Shown here: positions 10,529 to 21,997 of the stretch, in pieces
Numbering within the stretch: the stretch's first letter is position 1
Layout: each line of letters opens with the position of its first letter
Assembly (NCBI GenBank): GCA_964058805.1
Contig: CAXKVV010001727.1
Location: forward strand, 1-32,430
Direction: 5' to 3'
Length of the DNA: 32,430 nt
Source: Schoenoplectus triqueter
Taxonomy: Eukaryota > Streptophyta > Magnoliopsida > Poales > Cyperaceae
Position numbers and translations under genes: made by a program
Notes under the pieces: model-generated
What the model was told of the DNA's origin: nothing
The model's input: only the letters and a program-made list of their open reading frames with translations
Databases searched by the model: none

Positions 10529-10802
10529 TAGAGGCGGCAAAATCCAACCCGATCCGAGAAATTCGTCTGATCCGTCCTGATCCGAATCTGACTCAATCTG
10601 ATTTTTTAAAAAAGTCAAATTGACCCGATCCGACCCAAATCCGACCTGACCCGACCTAACCCGAGATTAACTGACATTCAATTCAATCAAAATTTATCAA
10701 AGATCTGAAAAAAATATAACATATAAATTGAACCGACTCGACCCGCCGATCCAAATCCGAACCAACCTAAACCCGACCCGACCCGCCCGATTGCCACCTC
10801 TA
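10529..10802 (-). mobile_element. hAT-type MITE, family 2, inverted copy
   Basis: The tips are TAGAGGCGGCAA on the left and TAGAGGTGGCAA read inward from the right. The flanks are near-matching: GAGATATTA ending at 10528 and GAGATATA at 10803-10810, an 8-bp duplication with one extra T. Both ends are rich in CCGACCCGACCC motifs. Read on the minus strand it aligns with the copies at about 20672-20963 and 27674-27882 (shared AATTTCTC near the end). A 73-codon frame across its right end is incidental. Confidence 0.8.
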
Positions 10803-10936
10803 GAGATATATGCTCGAGCCGACGGTCATCGCCGCCCTTCAAGAATTGTGTCTGAAATTAAGTGTGAAATTTTATCTAATTATCATCTACTTGAGTTATA
10901 TAAGAGGTCACTGAGTCCGACTTACAGAGTAGTTAG

Positions 10937-11270
10937 TAGGTGTCAATGAGTCGGACCGGTTATCATTATTTTATTATTATTTTTGATCTGATCTGTTTAA
11001 AATTGGATAAATATTTTTTAGATCTGATATGATCTGAATGGGTCATGGATTGACCTGACCAGATCGAATAAAATAATTAGTATATATAAGATTTGATTAG
11101 CGTTAAATCATAAAATAAATTAAAAATATATAATTAAACGGGTCGAGTCTGATCGACCCGTACCCGATTCTATTCGTGATGAGTCAAAAAATCATAACCT
11201 TTAACCGACCCATTTATTATTAGATAATTTCAGATTGACTAATTGGATTGACTCAAATTTTGACACACTA
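10937..11270 (+). mobile_element. hAT-type MITE, family 1, older copy
   Basis: It starts TAGGTGTCAATGAGTCGG and ends TTTTGACACACTA. The flanks GTAGTTAG (10929-10936) and GTAGCTAA (11271-11278) agree at six of eight positions. Length (334 bp) and interior (TATTTTATTATTATTTTTGA after the left tip) match the copy at 7273-7607. Confidence 0.8.
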
Positions 11271-11800
11271 GTAGCTAATTGTTTAGAAAGTCCTTTGATT
11301 TCCCTTGTTTCCTTCTCTTAAAAGTTGTAGATTTTATTGTTATGAATCTACAAAATTTTATTTCATCTTAATATAATTTTTCAGTACAAAGTTATGATTA
11401 AAAAAATATTCAGAGATCTAAAAAATTTCAGCAGCTAATCTTCATAATATGAATTTTTGATATTTATATGTTCTATTTTTAATGGGGATCAAAATATAAA
11501 AATGATAGATATTATTGTCATAGTTTTAAAGAAATTAATTTTGTATTGATTGAATTTTCGGGTTAAAAGATATGACTAAAAAAGTACCAAGATGTCTATT
11601 GAATTACATTATTCATATTTATAAATTTCAAAAATATTAGTGCTTCTATTCATATAATAATATCATAACTAAATAGTTAATATAATTTAAATGATATTAG
11701 TGTTATATTAAAATTTTACATAATTTTTAGAATATATTGATATAATATATATAAATATATATAATATAAGTATAAATATAAATAAATTATATATATACAA
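11271..11800. other. AT-rich spacer, nothing recognised
   Basis: Very AT-rich DNA ending in short TA-rich runs (about 11735-11800). No coding frame or terminal repeat. Confidence 0.55.
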
Positions 11801-11974
11801 TTACTCCGGGCTGGACGGGTGAGCCTAACTCCAAACCCGTATCCGGCCCGGCCCTGTATGATGGCCCAGCTCGACCCTACCCGTTCATGGACCGGACCAT
11901 ACGGGTTGACGTCGGACCGGACCGGACCAGATCCGGACGGGTCCACCGGAGCACGGGCTAAATTGACATCCCTA
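11801..11974 (-). mobile_element. Right end of a hAT-type element, GC-rich, other end not found
   Basis: Read inward from 11974 the tip is TAGGGATGTCAATTTAGCCC, a hAT-type end, followed by GGTCCGGTCCGGTCCG repeats. The GC-rich part stops abruptly at about 11801 and merges into TA-rich DNA. The base string after the tip is CTTTTAGG, but I find no matching copy upstream, so the other end is lost or lies in the TA-rich region. A 98-codon minus-strand frame over it is incidental. Confidence 0.6.
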
Positions 11975-11982
11975 CTTTTAGG

Positions 11983-13317
11983 ATATATTACTTGATAATT
12001 ATTTAGTTTCATAGATTCAACAATTATTAAAAATAAAACTTAAGATTCTGAAATCCAATATTATAGGTATACAATATATGAATTACACATATCATGAATA
12101 AAACTAATGAAATTTGATACAAGTTTAATTTATCATATATTAAATGGTTCGGATTTTTTAATGATGTGAAATTAAGGGCCATTAATGTACTAGTAGCAAT
12201 TAGTACACAATTATATGCAATTTGATAGTACTCCACATATATACATCACAATAGCTCACCTATAAATCTTTTTTTATTTTTCAATCTTATTTAATTTAAT
12301 ATAAGAAATATTCTTATGATCATTGTCAAAATGATTCCTCCCAATTACACACATACACGCCCGCGCACACATCTGTTCCATTCCATGTGCAAGGAATAAA
12401 TAAGAGCTATGAATCGACCTAAAATAACTTTATTAATTTTAGGTAAAAATAATATACAATGCGCACTAGAACTCCATTTACCACTAATTTTAGAATTGTA
12501 ATATTCATAGCGATGATATCCAATTAATTTATATATTACTTTGTAATACGGTCTTTTGTCTCTATGATAATTTATTTTAACTAATAATGGATTGGGTAAA
12601 ACGTTTCAGAATAACTTTCCTCTCAACTTGATGTCTAGATCATAATGAATTTGTCATGATCTTGATCATGGAAAAAGCTAACAAAATAATAATTAATTAG
12701 GAGAATCGAACATTAGGAATTTTGTACAAGGATCCATCTATATTTAACAATTTGATATTTCAATTACAATAAGAATAACCGAGTTTAGTTATTATTGATT
12801 AGAATTGGTTAATCAAATAACGAAATATCCGACTCAAAATCAACTCAGTTTATTTGAATTAACAAACTTCTTAAATGACTTGTTTTCATCTCCATGCGAA
12901 TCGTGATTCGTGGATCTAAAATCTAAAATTCTTTTAATTAAACCATAATAATTTATCATATTGGGACATGCGAGAAATATGAACTCATACATGAAAAAAG
13001 AAAACCTTTTTCCGTCTCATATCTACCCAAATAAAATGCAATTATTTCTCTATTGCTACGTTGAATATTAGAGCAGCCCTATCAATTTCTCTAATGACAT
13101 GACTCTCAAAAAAGTACATCCAATCGGTCAATAATTTGGATTTTATCAACCTTGTAAGTGTGGGGAACACACCTCAGGATAGAATTCACTCATCCAACGC
13201 TTTAATCTTATTCTTTTCTATAAAATATTTATTAAAAAATTATTTCAAAATTTCCAATTATTGGATTGTTATTATTAATCAATTTTCATCGGTAATGTTT
13301 GATTGACTCTAATTTTT
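11983..13317. other. AT-rich spacer, nothing recognised
   Basis: About 1.3 kb with no supported coding frame, no terminal repeats and no RNA gene. The short frame on the minus strand at 12027-12236 has no motif. Confidence 0.5.
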
Positions 13318-13445
13318 TTTATATATAAAAGTAGGGGTTAAGACTTTCAAAATATCCGCAAGAATATCAATTTGAGAATTTAAATTTGAGGTTCGAACTT
13401 GCAACCTCTCAAATGCAGAACATTTTGTTAGCTATACATTAAAAT
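13318..13445 (-). mobile_element. Possible tRNA-derived SINE
   Basis: On the minus strand there is TATAGCTAACAAAATG (a weak A-box-like start), then TTTGAGAGGTTGC followed by AGTTCGAACCTC, which fits the RNA polymerase III B box (GWTCRANNC). The unit ends after CCCCTAC with a TA-rich stretch and a run of A. A perfect A box and a target duplication are missing, so this is a candidate only. Confidence 0.4.
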
Positions 13446-14832
13446 AGTATACTCCTTGGTCTGAATTTTGAACTTTTAATCTTTCGCTCAAAGAATACTT
13501 TTTTTTTATAAAATGTATTTAGAAAAAAAAAGAATTTTAACAAGCACGTCGTATCGCACTTACATTAAATCATAGGCTACTTTTTCATATGAGTACAGTA
13601 TTTTATTGGCTAATCATATCTAACATCAATGGATACCTTCCGTTAATTAACCCATTTTAGCCTTTTGGCTTTATGCGCCAAGTGCTGCTGAGTATCTCTC
13701 CACCAAACACATTAATTATACTCCTGGAAATTGATAGATGCCACTCACAATGGCAGGCTTAAATTCACTTATTAAATCATTTTGGTTTACTGTCAGACTG
13801 TGACATTTAGTGAGAACCAGTTGAGTATTTTCCATTTGATCTTACGGTATTATTAATTAATTAGAATCAGCGCTGAACAATATTGCCGAAGTCAAAATGT
13901 TTGTAGAACCAACAATATACTGACACGAACTGAATAATTTGGAAAAGAAAAAACAATTGAAACATATAATGGATCGGAAAAAATGTGATGATTTGTTGAC
14001 ACTGAAAAAAGCCCAATAAACAATCAATATTCACAGGAACGAAAGACTCGCAGGTCATGGTCCTATGAAATCGAAATTTATATAAAAAATTGAAATCACG
14101 GTGTATTTTAAGAGATTTTATCCACACAGATATTTTTATTGTTTATATTTAAAGTTCAATATAACGCTCGACGCCTCAAATTAAAATCCTAATTTAGTTC
14201 ATGAATACCCAAAAGTATTTTCTTCATCACAAGCTAGCCCCGTAGACATTAGCCACTCACATTGATCCCACACCCAACTCTGTTATCTCTTGCTCGTCCC
14301 CTAAATAACTAAATTCGTATTTTGTGTATTATTACACTTTGGAGAGAGATCATGCCAACTCGACTTGAACCGTGTGATACAATTAATTGACGTGATAATT
14401 TTTATCAGACACATAATAACATTAAAATACATACTGAACGTACGATTTCAGATAATATACAATTTAATCTATATTGTACGCTAAATGCAAAAATGATAAT
14501 TAAAAAGATTTAACCATCAATTTATAGATGAAATCGCATTTGCAAAAGGATTTTTAGCACAAAATAAACACTAACCTATATCACCTAGCACAATTCTTTT
14601 TAATCAAGTTAAGGGTTCAGAGTTCAGCCCATCTTATCCTTTTCCTTGTGCTCACGGAGTTTATATTATAACCATTATCTCTTTAAGATCAATGAGCTAT
14701 CACTTTCAAAATTGTATTTGTGTTTGACACGTTTATTGTTCACCTCTGACATGACAACTGACACTCTCGTGTTCCAATAAAAAACGAAAATGAAATCTGC
14801 TGTTCATATGTGGGTAACATTTTCTTGTCCAT
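13446..14832. other. Spacer, no gene supported
   Basis: Moderately AT-rich. An 86-codon minus-strand frame (13867-14127) has no recognisable motif and is Phe- and Ile-rich, as expected by chance in such DNA. No terminal repeats were found. Confidence 0.5.
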
Positions 14833-15168
14833 AATAAGTATGACCGATCTTCATCTGACACGTGATATCTATTTTTTATCCAGTTAATTAACTCTAAGAC
14901 TGTTAATATTCTCTATTAATTTACAGCTGATTCGTAGGTAAATAGCAAATTGTTGGCAGATGAAGATTGGTCAGAATTTATTATTAAACTAATGTTTATT
15001 GTGAGGGATAATTCTATTATTATCTGTACGTACATATTGTTGAGTTTCTGGCGTACGTACATATTATTAAACTAATGTTTATTGTGTTATATGTACGTAC
15101 GCCATAAATAATGACTTGACTATTTTACAACTGCTAAAACTAAATGTTTGTTGTGAGGGATAATTCTA
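14833..15168. repeat. Inverted and shuffled direct repeats
   Basis: 14833-14860 and 14955-14982 are inverted copies (GACCGATCTTCATCTG against CAGATGAAGATTGGTC). A 24-base direct repeat (core TAAACTAATGTTTATTGTG) occurs at about 14980-15003 and 15063-15086, and GTGAGGGATAATTCTA recurs at 15001 and about 15154. GTACGTACATAT also appears twice. This could be a MITE scrambled by local duplication. Confidence 0.65.
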
Positions 15169-16460
15169 AGAGTACATTCAATTTTATAGTAATTTTTTTT
15201 AAAATATTATTCAAATAAAATTTAAAATCATAAATTTGTTATTAGTGGCTTAAATAGATTGTGTGTCAAATTTGAAATAATTTAGAGATTAATTGATTAT
15301 TGATCACAATATGATTGAGACTTCACCGTTGAAAATTTAAAATTATATAATGAGAGTTAAAATCTCTTTCAAATTGACTACAATATTTTACACATTCTAT
15401 CTAAATCATTAGAAATAAATCTATATATGATTTTAGAATTTGTATGTGAGTAATATTTTTCAACAAAAATGAACCATAAGTGTTGAGTCTGAGAGTTAAT
15501 ATTCTATTTTTATTTAGTGCAGTGATAAAGTTAACATTTTTTTAGAGGTATCATGTCAAAAATTCAGATGGGAAAATTTTCATGAACTTTAAAAATTACG
15601 AGATGACTTTCAATCCCATTTCTATCACAAAATAATAATAAAACAAATTTTATTGCAAATTTTTCTGTTGTCGTAACTGTCTTCTTTCAGACAATAATTA
15701 CCAGAAATAAATAAAAGTAGAGAAAAGTTAAATTTGATATTTGAACAACGTTGATACAGTGATATATCTAATGGATAATGTTATGGTTTTATCAAATAGA
15801 ATTAATATTCAAGTTAACAATATCTATTGAAGCTAGAAGTACAGTACAAAATAAGTTGAATAATAAAATTATTAACTTTAATACTTCAATATTAACTTAT
15901 TTAACATGAATGCTAAAGTTGGACTTGCATTAATATATATAGCTTAAGAACTTTTATTAATTAGAAATTATATAATTAAATACTGCAATTAATGGACTTG
16001 CATTAATATGGATTGGGAGGAGGCGTTAATTCTAAGCCAGAATGAAGATATAGGAGAGGACGTTCGTAATTACTTGAGATTATTTTTAGAGTCGAACGAA
16101 ACAATTTACCTATTAATGCATAGTGACGTCCATAAAAGGCAATATATAACTCTAGTTTATCAACTCACCGGATTGAAGTGGTGGGGAATATTTTTATCAC
16201 TTAGTTAGTTGGCAAGATGATAATGATATTTAATCATTGATTTTTATGCTTGATTAATCATTTCAAGAAACGGCCAATGGGATCCCTATGTGTGGAAAAC
16301 CTTCTATTTTGTTGGGGGAAGAGAATTAAAAAGAAAATTAATTATCACAATCAAAAGGGGTTTTATGCCCCCAAAATTTTTTTACCATAACGTATCACAA
16401 GGTTATTTTCCATTTTTAACTATTAGAAACAAAATATCAAATCAAAACTACACCAAAATT
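15169..16460. other. AT-rich spacer with one unexplained short frame
   Basis: Mostly featureless. A 66-codon plus-strand frame at 16008-16208 (MDWEEALILS...) is less AT-biased than its surroundings, but I do not recognise it and it has no upstream support. GGACTTGCATTAATAT occurs twice just before it (15922 and about 15993). Confidence 0.4.
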
Positions 16461-16715
16461 TATCATCTCTAAATTTTGATTTATACTGTTCAAACATATT
16501 CTTTATATCAAAATCTCATGGGATACACAAATATTTTATTTTTAGAATTTTTAACTAATTTTAGATCTTTTTAAAGATGACTAAAAATAATAATAAAGTA
16601 ATAAACATTTGGAAATGAAAATAGACCATTTAAAAAAATTTGAAAAAAAAACTCTATAAATGACAAATTTTATATCCCACAAATTTATATATAAAAATTC
16701 ATTGAATAATATAAA
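16461..16715. mobile_element. Degraded foldback element candidate
   Basis: TATCAAAATCTCATGGGATA on the left side is mirrored by TATCCCACAAATTTATATA on the right, and the outer AAATTTTGATTTATA is mirrored by TATAAATTAAAAACT. The pattern resembles the foldback units at 23889-24250 and 31331-31727. Ends are unclear. Confidence 0.4.
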
Positions 16716-17747
16716 TTAAAAACTAATTTTTTTTTTACTTAGGAGTATCCTATATTTATTTATTTGCTCCACTACAAGTACAAGCTCTTTGATTAAGTCT
16801 ATCGTTAGCTAGTTATTGGGGGAACAAAATCTGCTGCTCTTAGGTTCGACGAGCAAGACTGTTTTTTGGATCTGATGCTGAAAAATTAATTTTATCTTCT
16901 TTGAGATTCATACACGTACTCTTCAGTGTTTTTCGACCGTCTAATTTGAAGAACAGAATCCTGCTTGCGCGTAAGAAGAGCAGTAGATTCTCTTCTGTTA
17001 TCGGGGGCTAAGAATAGTGAAGTTTCAATTTCATTGAATATTCCACTAGAATAAGACAATTTAATTACACGTACTAATTCTGACATTGTATGCTTCATGT
17101 AAACATATATGTTGATTGCATTAAAGTGTCGGTATTAATTGAATTGAAGTAAGATGGAGAACAATAATTAAGCTCTAAACTAATTTGGAATACAAAAAAT
17201 GTATTTGACATATATAAAGTGTTAATTCTCAGTTCTATACCGTGTTGAGGTCAACATTATGCTGTGATATTAATTTGACTGAAGTTAATATTTTTTATAC
17301 TCTCTTCTTATACATATATATATTTTTTTATTGTTACAGCTTCCTCTTATATCATATATAAAGAATATTATTTTTCGAATTGGATGTTGGAGAGAACTCA
17401 ATATTTGCTTTAAAGTAAGATTTTTAGTCTTTTAATTTTCTCTAACATAAAGTGTGAGGATTTTAATTCGAATCCGTAAACAATGAATTAACTTGATAAA
17501 ATTGACAATCATGGAAGACAATTTTAATTTGAAAACCCAGCACTTACAATGTAATTTACACCATACAATATCATAACAAACACATAAAAGATAATGATAT
17601 TTCACCGTTTATTTAAGGTCTAAAAAATTACAACGGTTCATATTTAATGACTCTTCCTCTATTATTTTAAATAACATCTACATCGCATAAAAATTAATAC
17701 AGAAGAGAAAATATCTCAAAATTTATTTTTTGAATAAAGATAAAAGC
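16716..17747. other. Spacer with one exon-like frame, not recognised
   Basis: A minus-strand frame at 16892-17098 (MKHTMSELVRVIKLS..., ending ESQRR) has a more protein-like composition than other chance frames here. I cannot name a family, and no splice partners are visible. The rest is AT-rich spacer. Confidence 0.35.
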
Positions 17748-17750
17748 TTA

Positions 17751-19186
17751 TACTACAACGGAAAGAATCTTTGCTAACACTCAATTACTGACGGTTTATT
17801 AAGAAAATCGTTAGTAGGGAAGGTCGGTGGCATTTTGTTAATATTTGATAACATTTTGTTAACGGTTATTACAAAAAAACTGTTACTGAAATCTGTGTTA
17901 TTTTCTGAGTTTTTTTCGATAGAACTTTTAATAACGGTTTTATTGAAAAACCATTATTAAATATTAGTGATTAATAACGGTTATCACATAAAAACCGTTA
18001 CTGATAGTTTTAATAACTATTTTTTAATAAAAAATCATTATAATTTTTTTTAATCTTCGAGACCCAGACCCTACTATCCACGCATTTATTAATGACGTCA
18101 ATCAGAGCCTCGGGAGCTGATTCAAAAACTTAAAAAAAAACATTCAGTACATAACCGTTACTAAAAATTTTTTTCTGCTTTTTGGCTCTGACAAATTCAT
18201 CTCCACCAATGACATTTGCTCCCACGAATTGTTAGATATTTTCATCTCACCGTTCGTTCATCCCAATCCAACAATCCAAAAATTAAAATTCAAAAACTGA
18301 AATTTCACGGATTACCAACCCCTTTTCATCTATTTTCATATATGAAAGGAGAGATGGAGACAGAGAAAGAAAGAAGAGATCAGATAGAAGAAATAAAAAT
18401 CGAAATTCGACCATCTCAACTTCAAACGGCCATAACTTATGATAGAAAACTCTGATTGAGCTGTGCTATACGGCCACAAAAAGCTCACCGTTACCGTCAT
18501 TTTTGGGGCTAAAAATTCTCATCTTGACCTTCAAAAACGCATTTAAAGTTTTTTCCTGTTCTTTTATGTTTTTTTTTCTATTTTTTTATTAGAAATTGTA
18601 TAGGTTTTCATATTATTGCATGAACAAGATATATGTATTGTTGAGTAAATATTTTTTTCATTTAATGAATAATTATATTTCTTTCATATTAATTATTGAA
18701 TGAATAAATAATATATTATATTATTATTCTTTAGTTATTCAATCTATTTTCTTTCAATATTTTAGTTCAAGAACGTTAAACAAATAAAATTTAGTTTTAT
18801 TTTAAAAAATATTTAGTAACAGTTATATAATAATAACCGTTACCAAAAAAATTAAAAAAGTAAAAATAAAATATTCAATAATTGTTATTTTGAATAAATC
18901 ATTAGAAAAGTGTTTAAAAAATAAAAATTAGTTTCAGTAACGGTTTTTGTAAACAATCATTACTGATTCCAATAGTTTCAGTAACAGTTTTTGTTAACAA
19001 CCGTTACTAATTCCAATAGTTAAAGTAATAATTTTTAATAAAAAAAAGTGTTACTGAATGTTAACAAAGTGCAATATAATTTAATAACGGTTCTTATAAG
19101 TTTTAGTAACCCCATTTAATAATGCCTCATGAACCGTTATTAAATAGTAAAAAAAATATTACTGAATGTTTTTTTTTGCAGTAGTG
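17751..19186. mobile_element. Non-autonomous CACTA element
   Basis: The right end read inward is CACTACTGCAAAAAAAAAC; the left end is TACTACAACGGAAAG, i.e. a CACTA tip whose first C has become T. TTA flanks both sides (17748-17750 and 19187-19189), the expected 3-bp duplication. Subterminal repeats of the type TAACGGTTTT occur near both ends in both orientations. The interior (about 18050-18550) is non-coding; a 79-codon frame at 18216-18455 is low-complexity. Length 1436 bp. Confidence 0.85.
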
Positions 19187-19189
19187 TTA

Positions 19190-20262
19190 AGCCCTCCTTT
19201 TTTTGTACCATGGAAAAATTGGAAATTATGTTATACCACTATATCTTAATTCTTATATAGAAGAAAGAAAATATCACACACATATGATATAATAGTGTAG
19301 GGATCAATGAATAATGGTTATCCTGGCAATAATGACTGACATTTTAAATAATTTTGAGTCTGAAAAGTAGGCAAAATTCTTAGGCATATTCTTGAAGCTG
19401 ATTTTCAAGTTATATGCAATTTAACTGTCATTTGGTATTTAAAAAGATGCTAAAATTTCAACATTAGTAACAATCCAAATCTATTGAATTTTGATGTAAT
19501 AACAAACAACACTTAATTTGTATGATTTGGAACACAAGCAGTTTATAATTTCTCCAAAAATAGGCCTATATATATTTCAAACTATTTTTCAATAAGACTT
19601 GACACGCATTAACTACTACTTTTTTTAAAAAAAAAAATGACACCTACTTTAATTTGAAGACCTACCAGCATTTTCATAATTACATAAAAAAATATAAAGC
19701 ATACTGTAAGTTAGTTTTTTATCACTACATTAAATTAATATTGATAGTGCAGGAGAATAATCTAATTACAAAAGGTTTTAAAGAAAAGATCAAATCTAAG
19801 GTTAAATAATTAATATTATGGGCGCGGACCGCCTGGACCGTTGCTCATGGTTTCTGTGTTCAGCGCCCTTATGCATCTCCAGTAGTTGCCATATGAATTC
19901 TTTTCTATACAATTATCACACCGCATAATATTGTCAAACGAATACAAGAAGATTGACAATGTGCGACACATAATATATTTTTTCTATATCATTGACTGGT
20001 CTTTCAACGGTTAATTGACATATTATGATCTGATAACACTCGATGAAAATAACACTTGTTCAGCATGTATCCATATGACCCATTATTTTAATTGCAAAAG
20101 TTAATTATGTGGTATATGGAAATTTTGTTGGAAACAAACAGTTTTGTGAAACTCCTATTGCTTATTTAGTCAATATAATAATAATATTTTCGTCATGCTC
20201 AAACCCATCCCGTAAGTAATAAAAATTAAATATATATATATATATATAGAGAAACAGTGTGT
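19190..20262. other. AT-rich spacer holding one GC island
   Basis: Nothing is recognised except the GC-rich patch at about 19818-19900 described as a small open frame. A TA microsatellite lies at about 20231-20248. Confidence 0.5.
19816..19971 (-). CDS. Small open frame of 51 codons over a GC island, unknown
   Basis: Read on the minus strand from ATG 19971 to TAA 19816. The C-terminal half (YGNYWRCIRALNTETMSNG, then PGGPRP) has balanced codons in a patch that is far richer in G and C than its surroundings, which suggests a real or former coding exon. The N-terminal half is AT-rich and less convincing. I do not recognise it; the Gly/Pro-rich tail is only loosely like plant signalling peptides and matches no family motif I know. 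A plus-strand frame of 36 codons covers the same island, so the strand is uncertain. It may be an exon remnant carried by a transposon. Confidence 0.22.
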   Translation of the reverse strand: MCRTLSIFLYSFDNIMRCDNCIEKNSYGNYWRCIRALNTETMSNGPGGPRP

Positions 20263-20670
20263 GTGAGATGTGTTATGGTGCTTTGCAAAGTAAAAAAAAA
20301 TATATTATTTTGGGGTGAGATTTAATATTCCGAAGTCATAAATGGTCAATCTAAGTTGCTCAATACTCATATCAAAATCTTGTGGGATATTAAATTTTAT
20401 GATTTTTTGAGCTTCTAGTTATTTTTTTAATTATTTTTAAAATCAATCCTGAAATAGGTTATTTTTTTTATGTTAAACAAGGCTGATTTTAAAAATGATT
20501 AAAAATATCTAAAATTCTCAAAAAATCATGAAAATTAATATCCCATAATATTTTAACATGAAAAAATTATTGAGTAACTTAGATTGATCATTTATGACCT
20601 TGAAATATTAAATCTCACTCAAAAATAATATGGATTTTTTAATTTGCAAAGCACCATAACACATCTCTAT
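20263..20670. mobile_element. Foldback element copy A, near-complete palindrome
   Basis: The left arm GTGTTATGGTGCTTTGCAAA is mirrored exactly at the right end, and pairing continues inward for about 150-200 bases per arm (for example TGAGATTTAATATT against AATATTAAATCTCA). A TA microsatellite borders it on the left. No coding. Same tip type (TATGGTGCTTTGCAAAG) as the copies at 23.5-25.5 kb. Confidence 0.8.
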
Positions 20671-20671
20671 A

Positions 20672-20963
20672 TATGTGGAACGAGTCAGGCAGTTTGGGTG
20701 AGTCATGTTGGGTCAGTTCAACCTTCTGGAAGAAATTAAATAGGGTCAAGTTTGGGTCGAATCAATTTATTTATATGTTAACTTTTTTTAAAATTTTAGA
20801 TTGACTTTGATTGGATCGCATGTCATTTGTTGTCAGGTCGAGTTGGGTCAAATTGGGTTTGGGTCAGATTAAATTTATTTGTCTTTTAAAAAAAATCATA
20901 TTAGATTCAAATCAGAGCGGGTCGAACGAATTTCTCAGTCTGGACTGAATTTTGCTACATCTA
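20672..20963 (+). mobile_element. hAT-type MITE, family 2, decayed left end
   Basis: The right end GAATTTTGCTACATCTA and the nearby AATTTCTCAGTC match the 27674-27882 copy, as do repeated GGGTCGAGT and TTGGGTCAG motifs. The left tip has lost the TAGAG start and abuts foldback copy A. No target duplication was found. Confidence 0.6.
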
Positions 20964-21133
20964 GTACCAATAATGACTTTTTATTATATGTGCATCAGCT
21001 CCCAAGCACAAAAATTTATAATTTGTCGTGGAATTGTCTCGGATTTCAGTTTTAACATTTGATCTTACATTCACCTAATTGTTATTAACAACAATATATT
21101 GTTAAATTAGTTGCCAATAGTGAATTTAATTTA

Positions 21134-21988
21134 GGGATAATGTCTCCACATACTTCAATTTTTTTTACTTATAACAAGTTGGCTTATGAACTTTTAATTT
21201 TGACAAACACCTCATTCAACTCTTAAATACATGACAAACTACCCTCACAGTTAATTAACTATATAATAATTTATTTTAGTTATAAAATAATAAAAATAAA
21301 ATTATATATCTATAACATTATAGATTTAATATTTAAGTTTTATGTACTTTTAGTTTATAAAAATAAATTATTTAAATAATTAGAGGAATCTTATTAAATA
21401 TTAATAATATATGTTTGCTACATCATTTTTAGTCAGATTTTGCATAACATATTTTTTTATTATCACAAAATAATTGTATAAATAATTTAAGTTAATAAAT
21501 TATTTGTTGTATGTAAATATGAAAATTTTTAACACCGTGTGGTTAATAATTAATTAGTTTTTATTAATTTAAATATTTATTTTGAAAATTAAAATGTAAA
21601 AATAAAAATAAATTTTCATTATTTATTGAAATGTATATACAAAGTAGATTATATAAAATAAAAATAAATATGAGGTTAGAAATATATTATGCATTGTGAA
21701 TGTTATTTAATAAGATCTTTGAATTTTTATAAATATTTATTTTATTTTTTAAAATTAAAAGTTTATGAAACATAAATATTCAATTTATAATGTTATAACT
21801 TATAAATATACAGAGTTATTTTTGTTATTTTACAACTAAAAATAAAATATTATATAGTTAATTAACTGCTGGGTGGTAGTTTGTTACAAATTAAAAATTC
21901 AAATGAGTGTTTTCATAATTAAAAGTTTAGACACTAATTTATCATAACTAAAAAGTTTGAGGTGTGCGGTGTACGGAGACATTATCCC
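21134..21988. mobile_element. Mutator-type foldback element, 855 bp, with perfect 9-bp target duplication
   Basis: Both tips read GGGATAATGTCTCC inward. TTTAATTTA lies at 21125-21133 and at 21989-21997, a perfect 9-bp duplication typical of Mutator-like elements. Inverted pairing continues far inward: ACAAACTACC and GTTAATTAACTATATAATA against the mirrored right arm, then TATAACATTATA, then TCTTATTAAAT near the centre, so almost the whole element is one hairpin. No coding frame. Confidence 0.9.
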
Positions 21989-21997
21989 TTTAATTTA

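Noticed and set aside
10728..10949. A 73-codon plus-strand frame rich in Arg and Pro
   Set aside because: It spans the right end of a hAT MITE and continues past its target duplication; the composition comes from CCGACCCG repeats.
11716..12012. A 98-codon minus-strand frame with a plausible start
   Set aside because: It runs over the GC-rich end of a hAT-type element and then into TA-rich DNA (YIIYLYLYYIYLY), so it is a by-product of repeats.
17437..17490. A B-box-like string TTCGAATCC that hinted at a tRNA or SINE
   Set aside because: No A box at the right distance, no acceptor stem pairing and no cloverleaf can be drawn.
18216..18455. A 79-codon frame inside the non-autonomous CACTA element
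   Set aside because: Its second half is a purine-rich run (Glu, Lys and Arg only by composition), and related elements share the DNA but not a frame.
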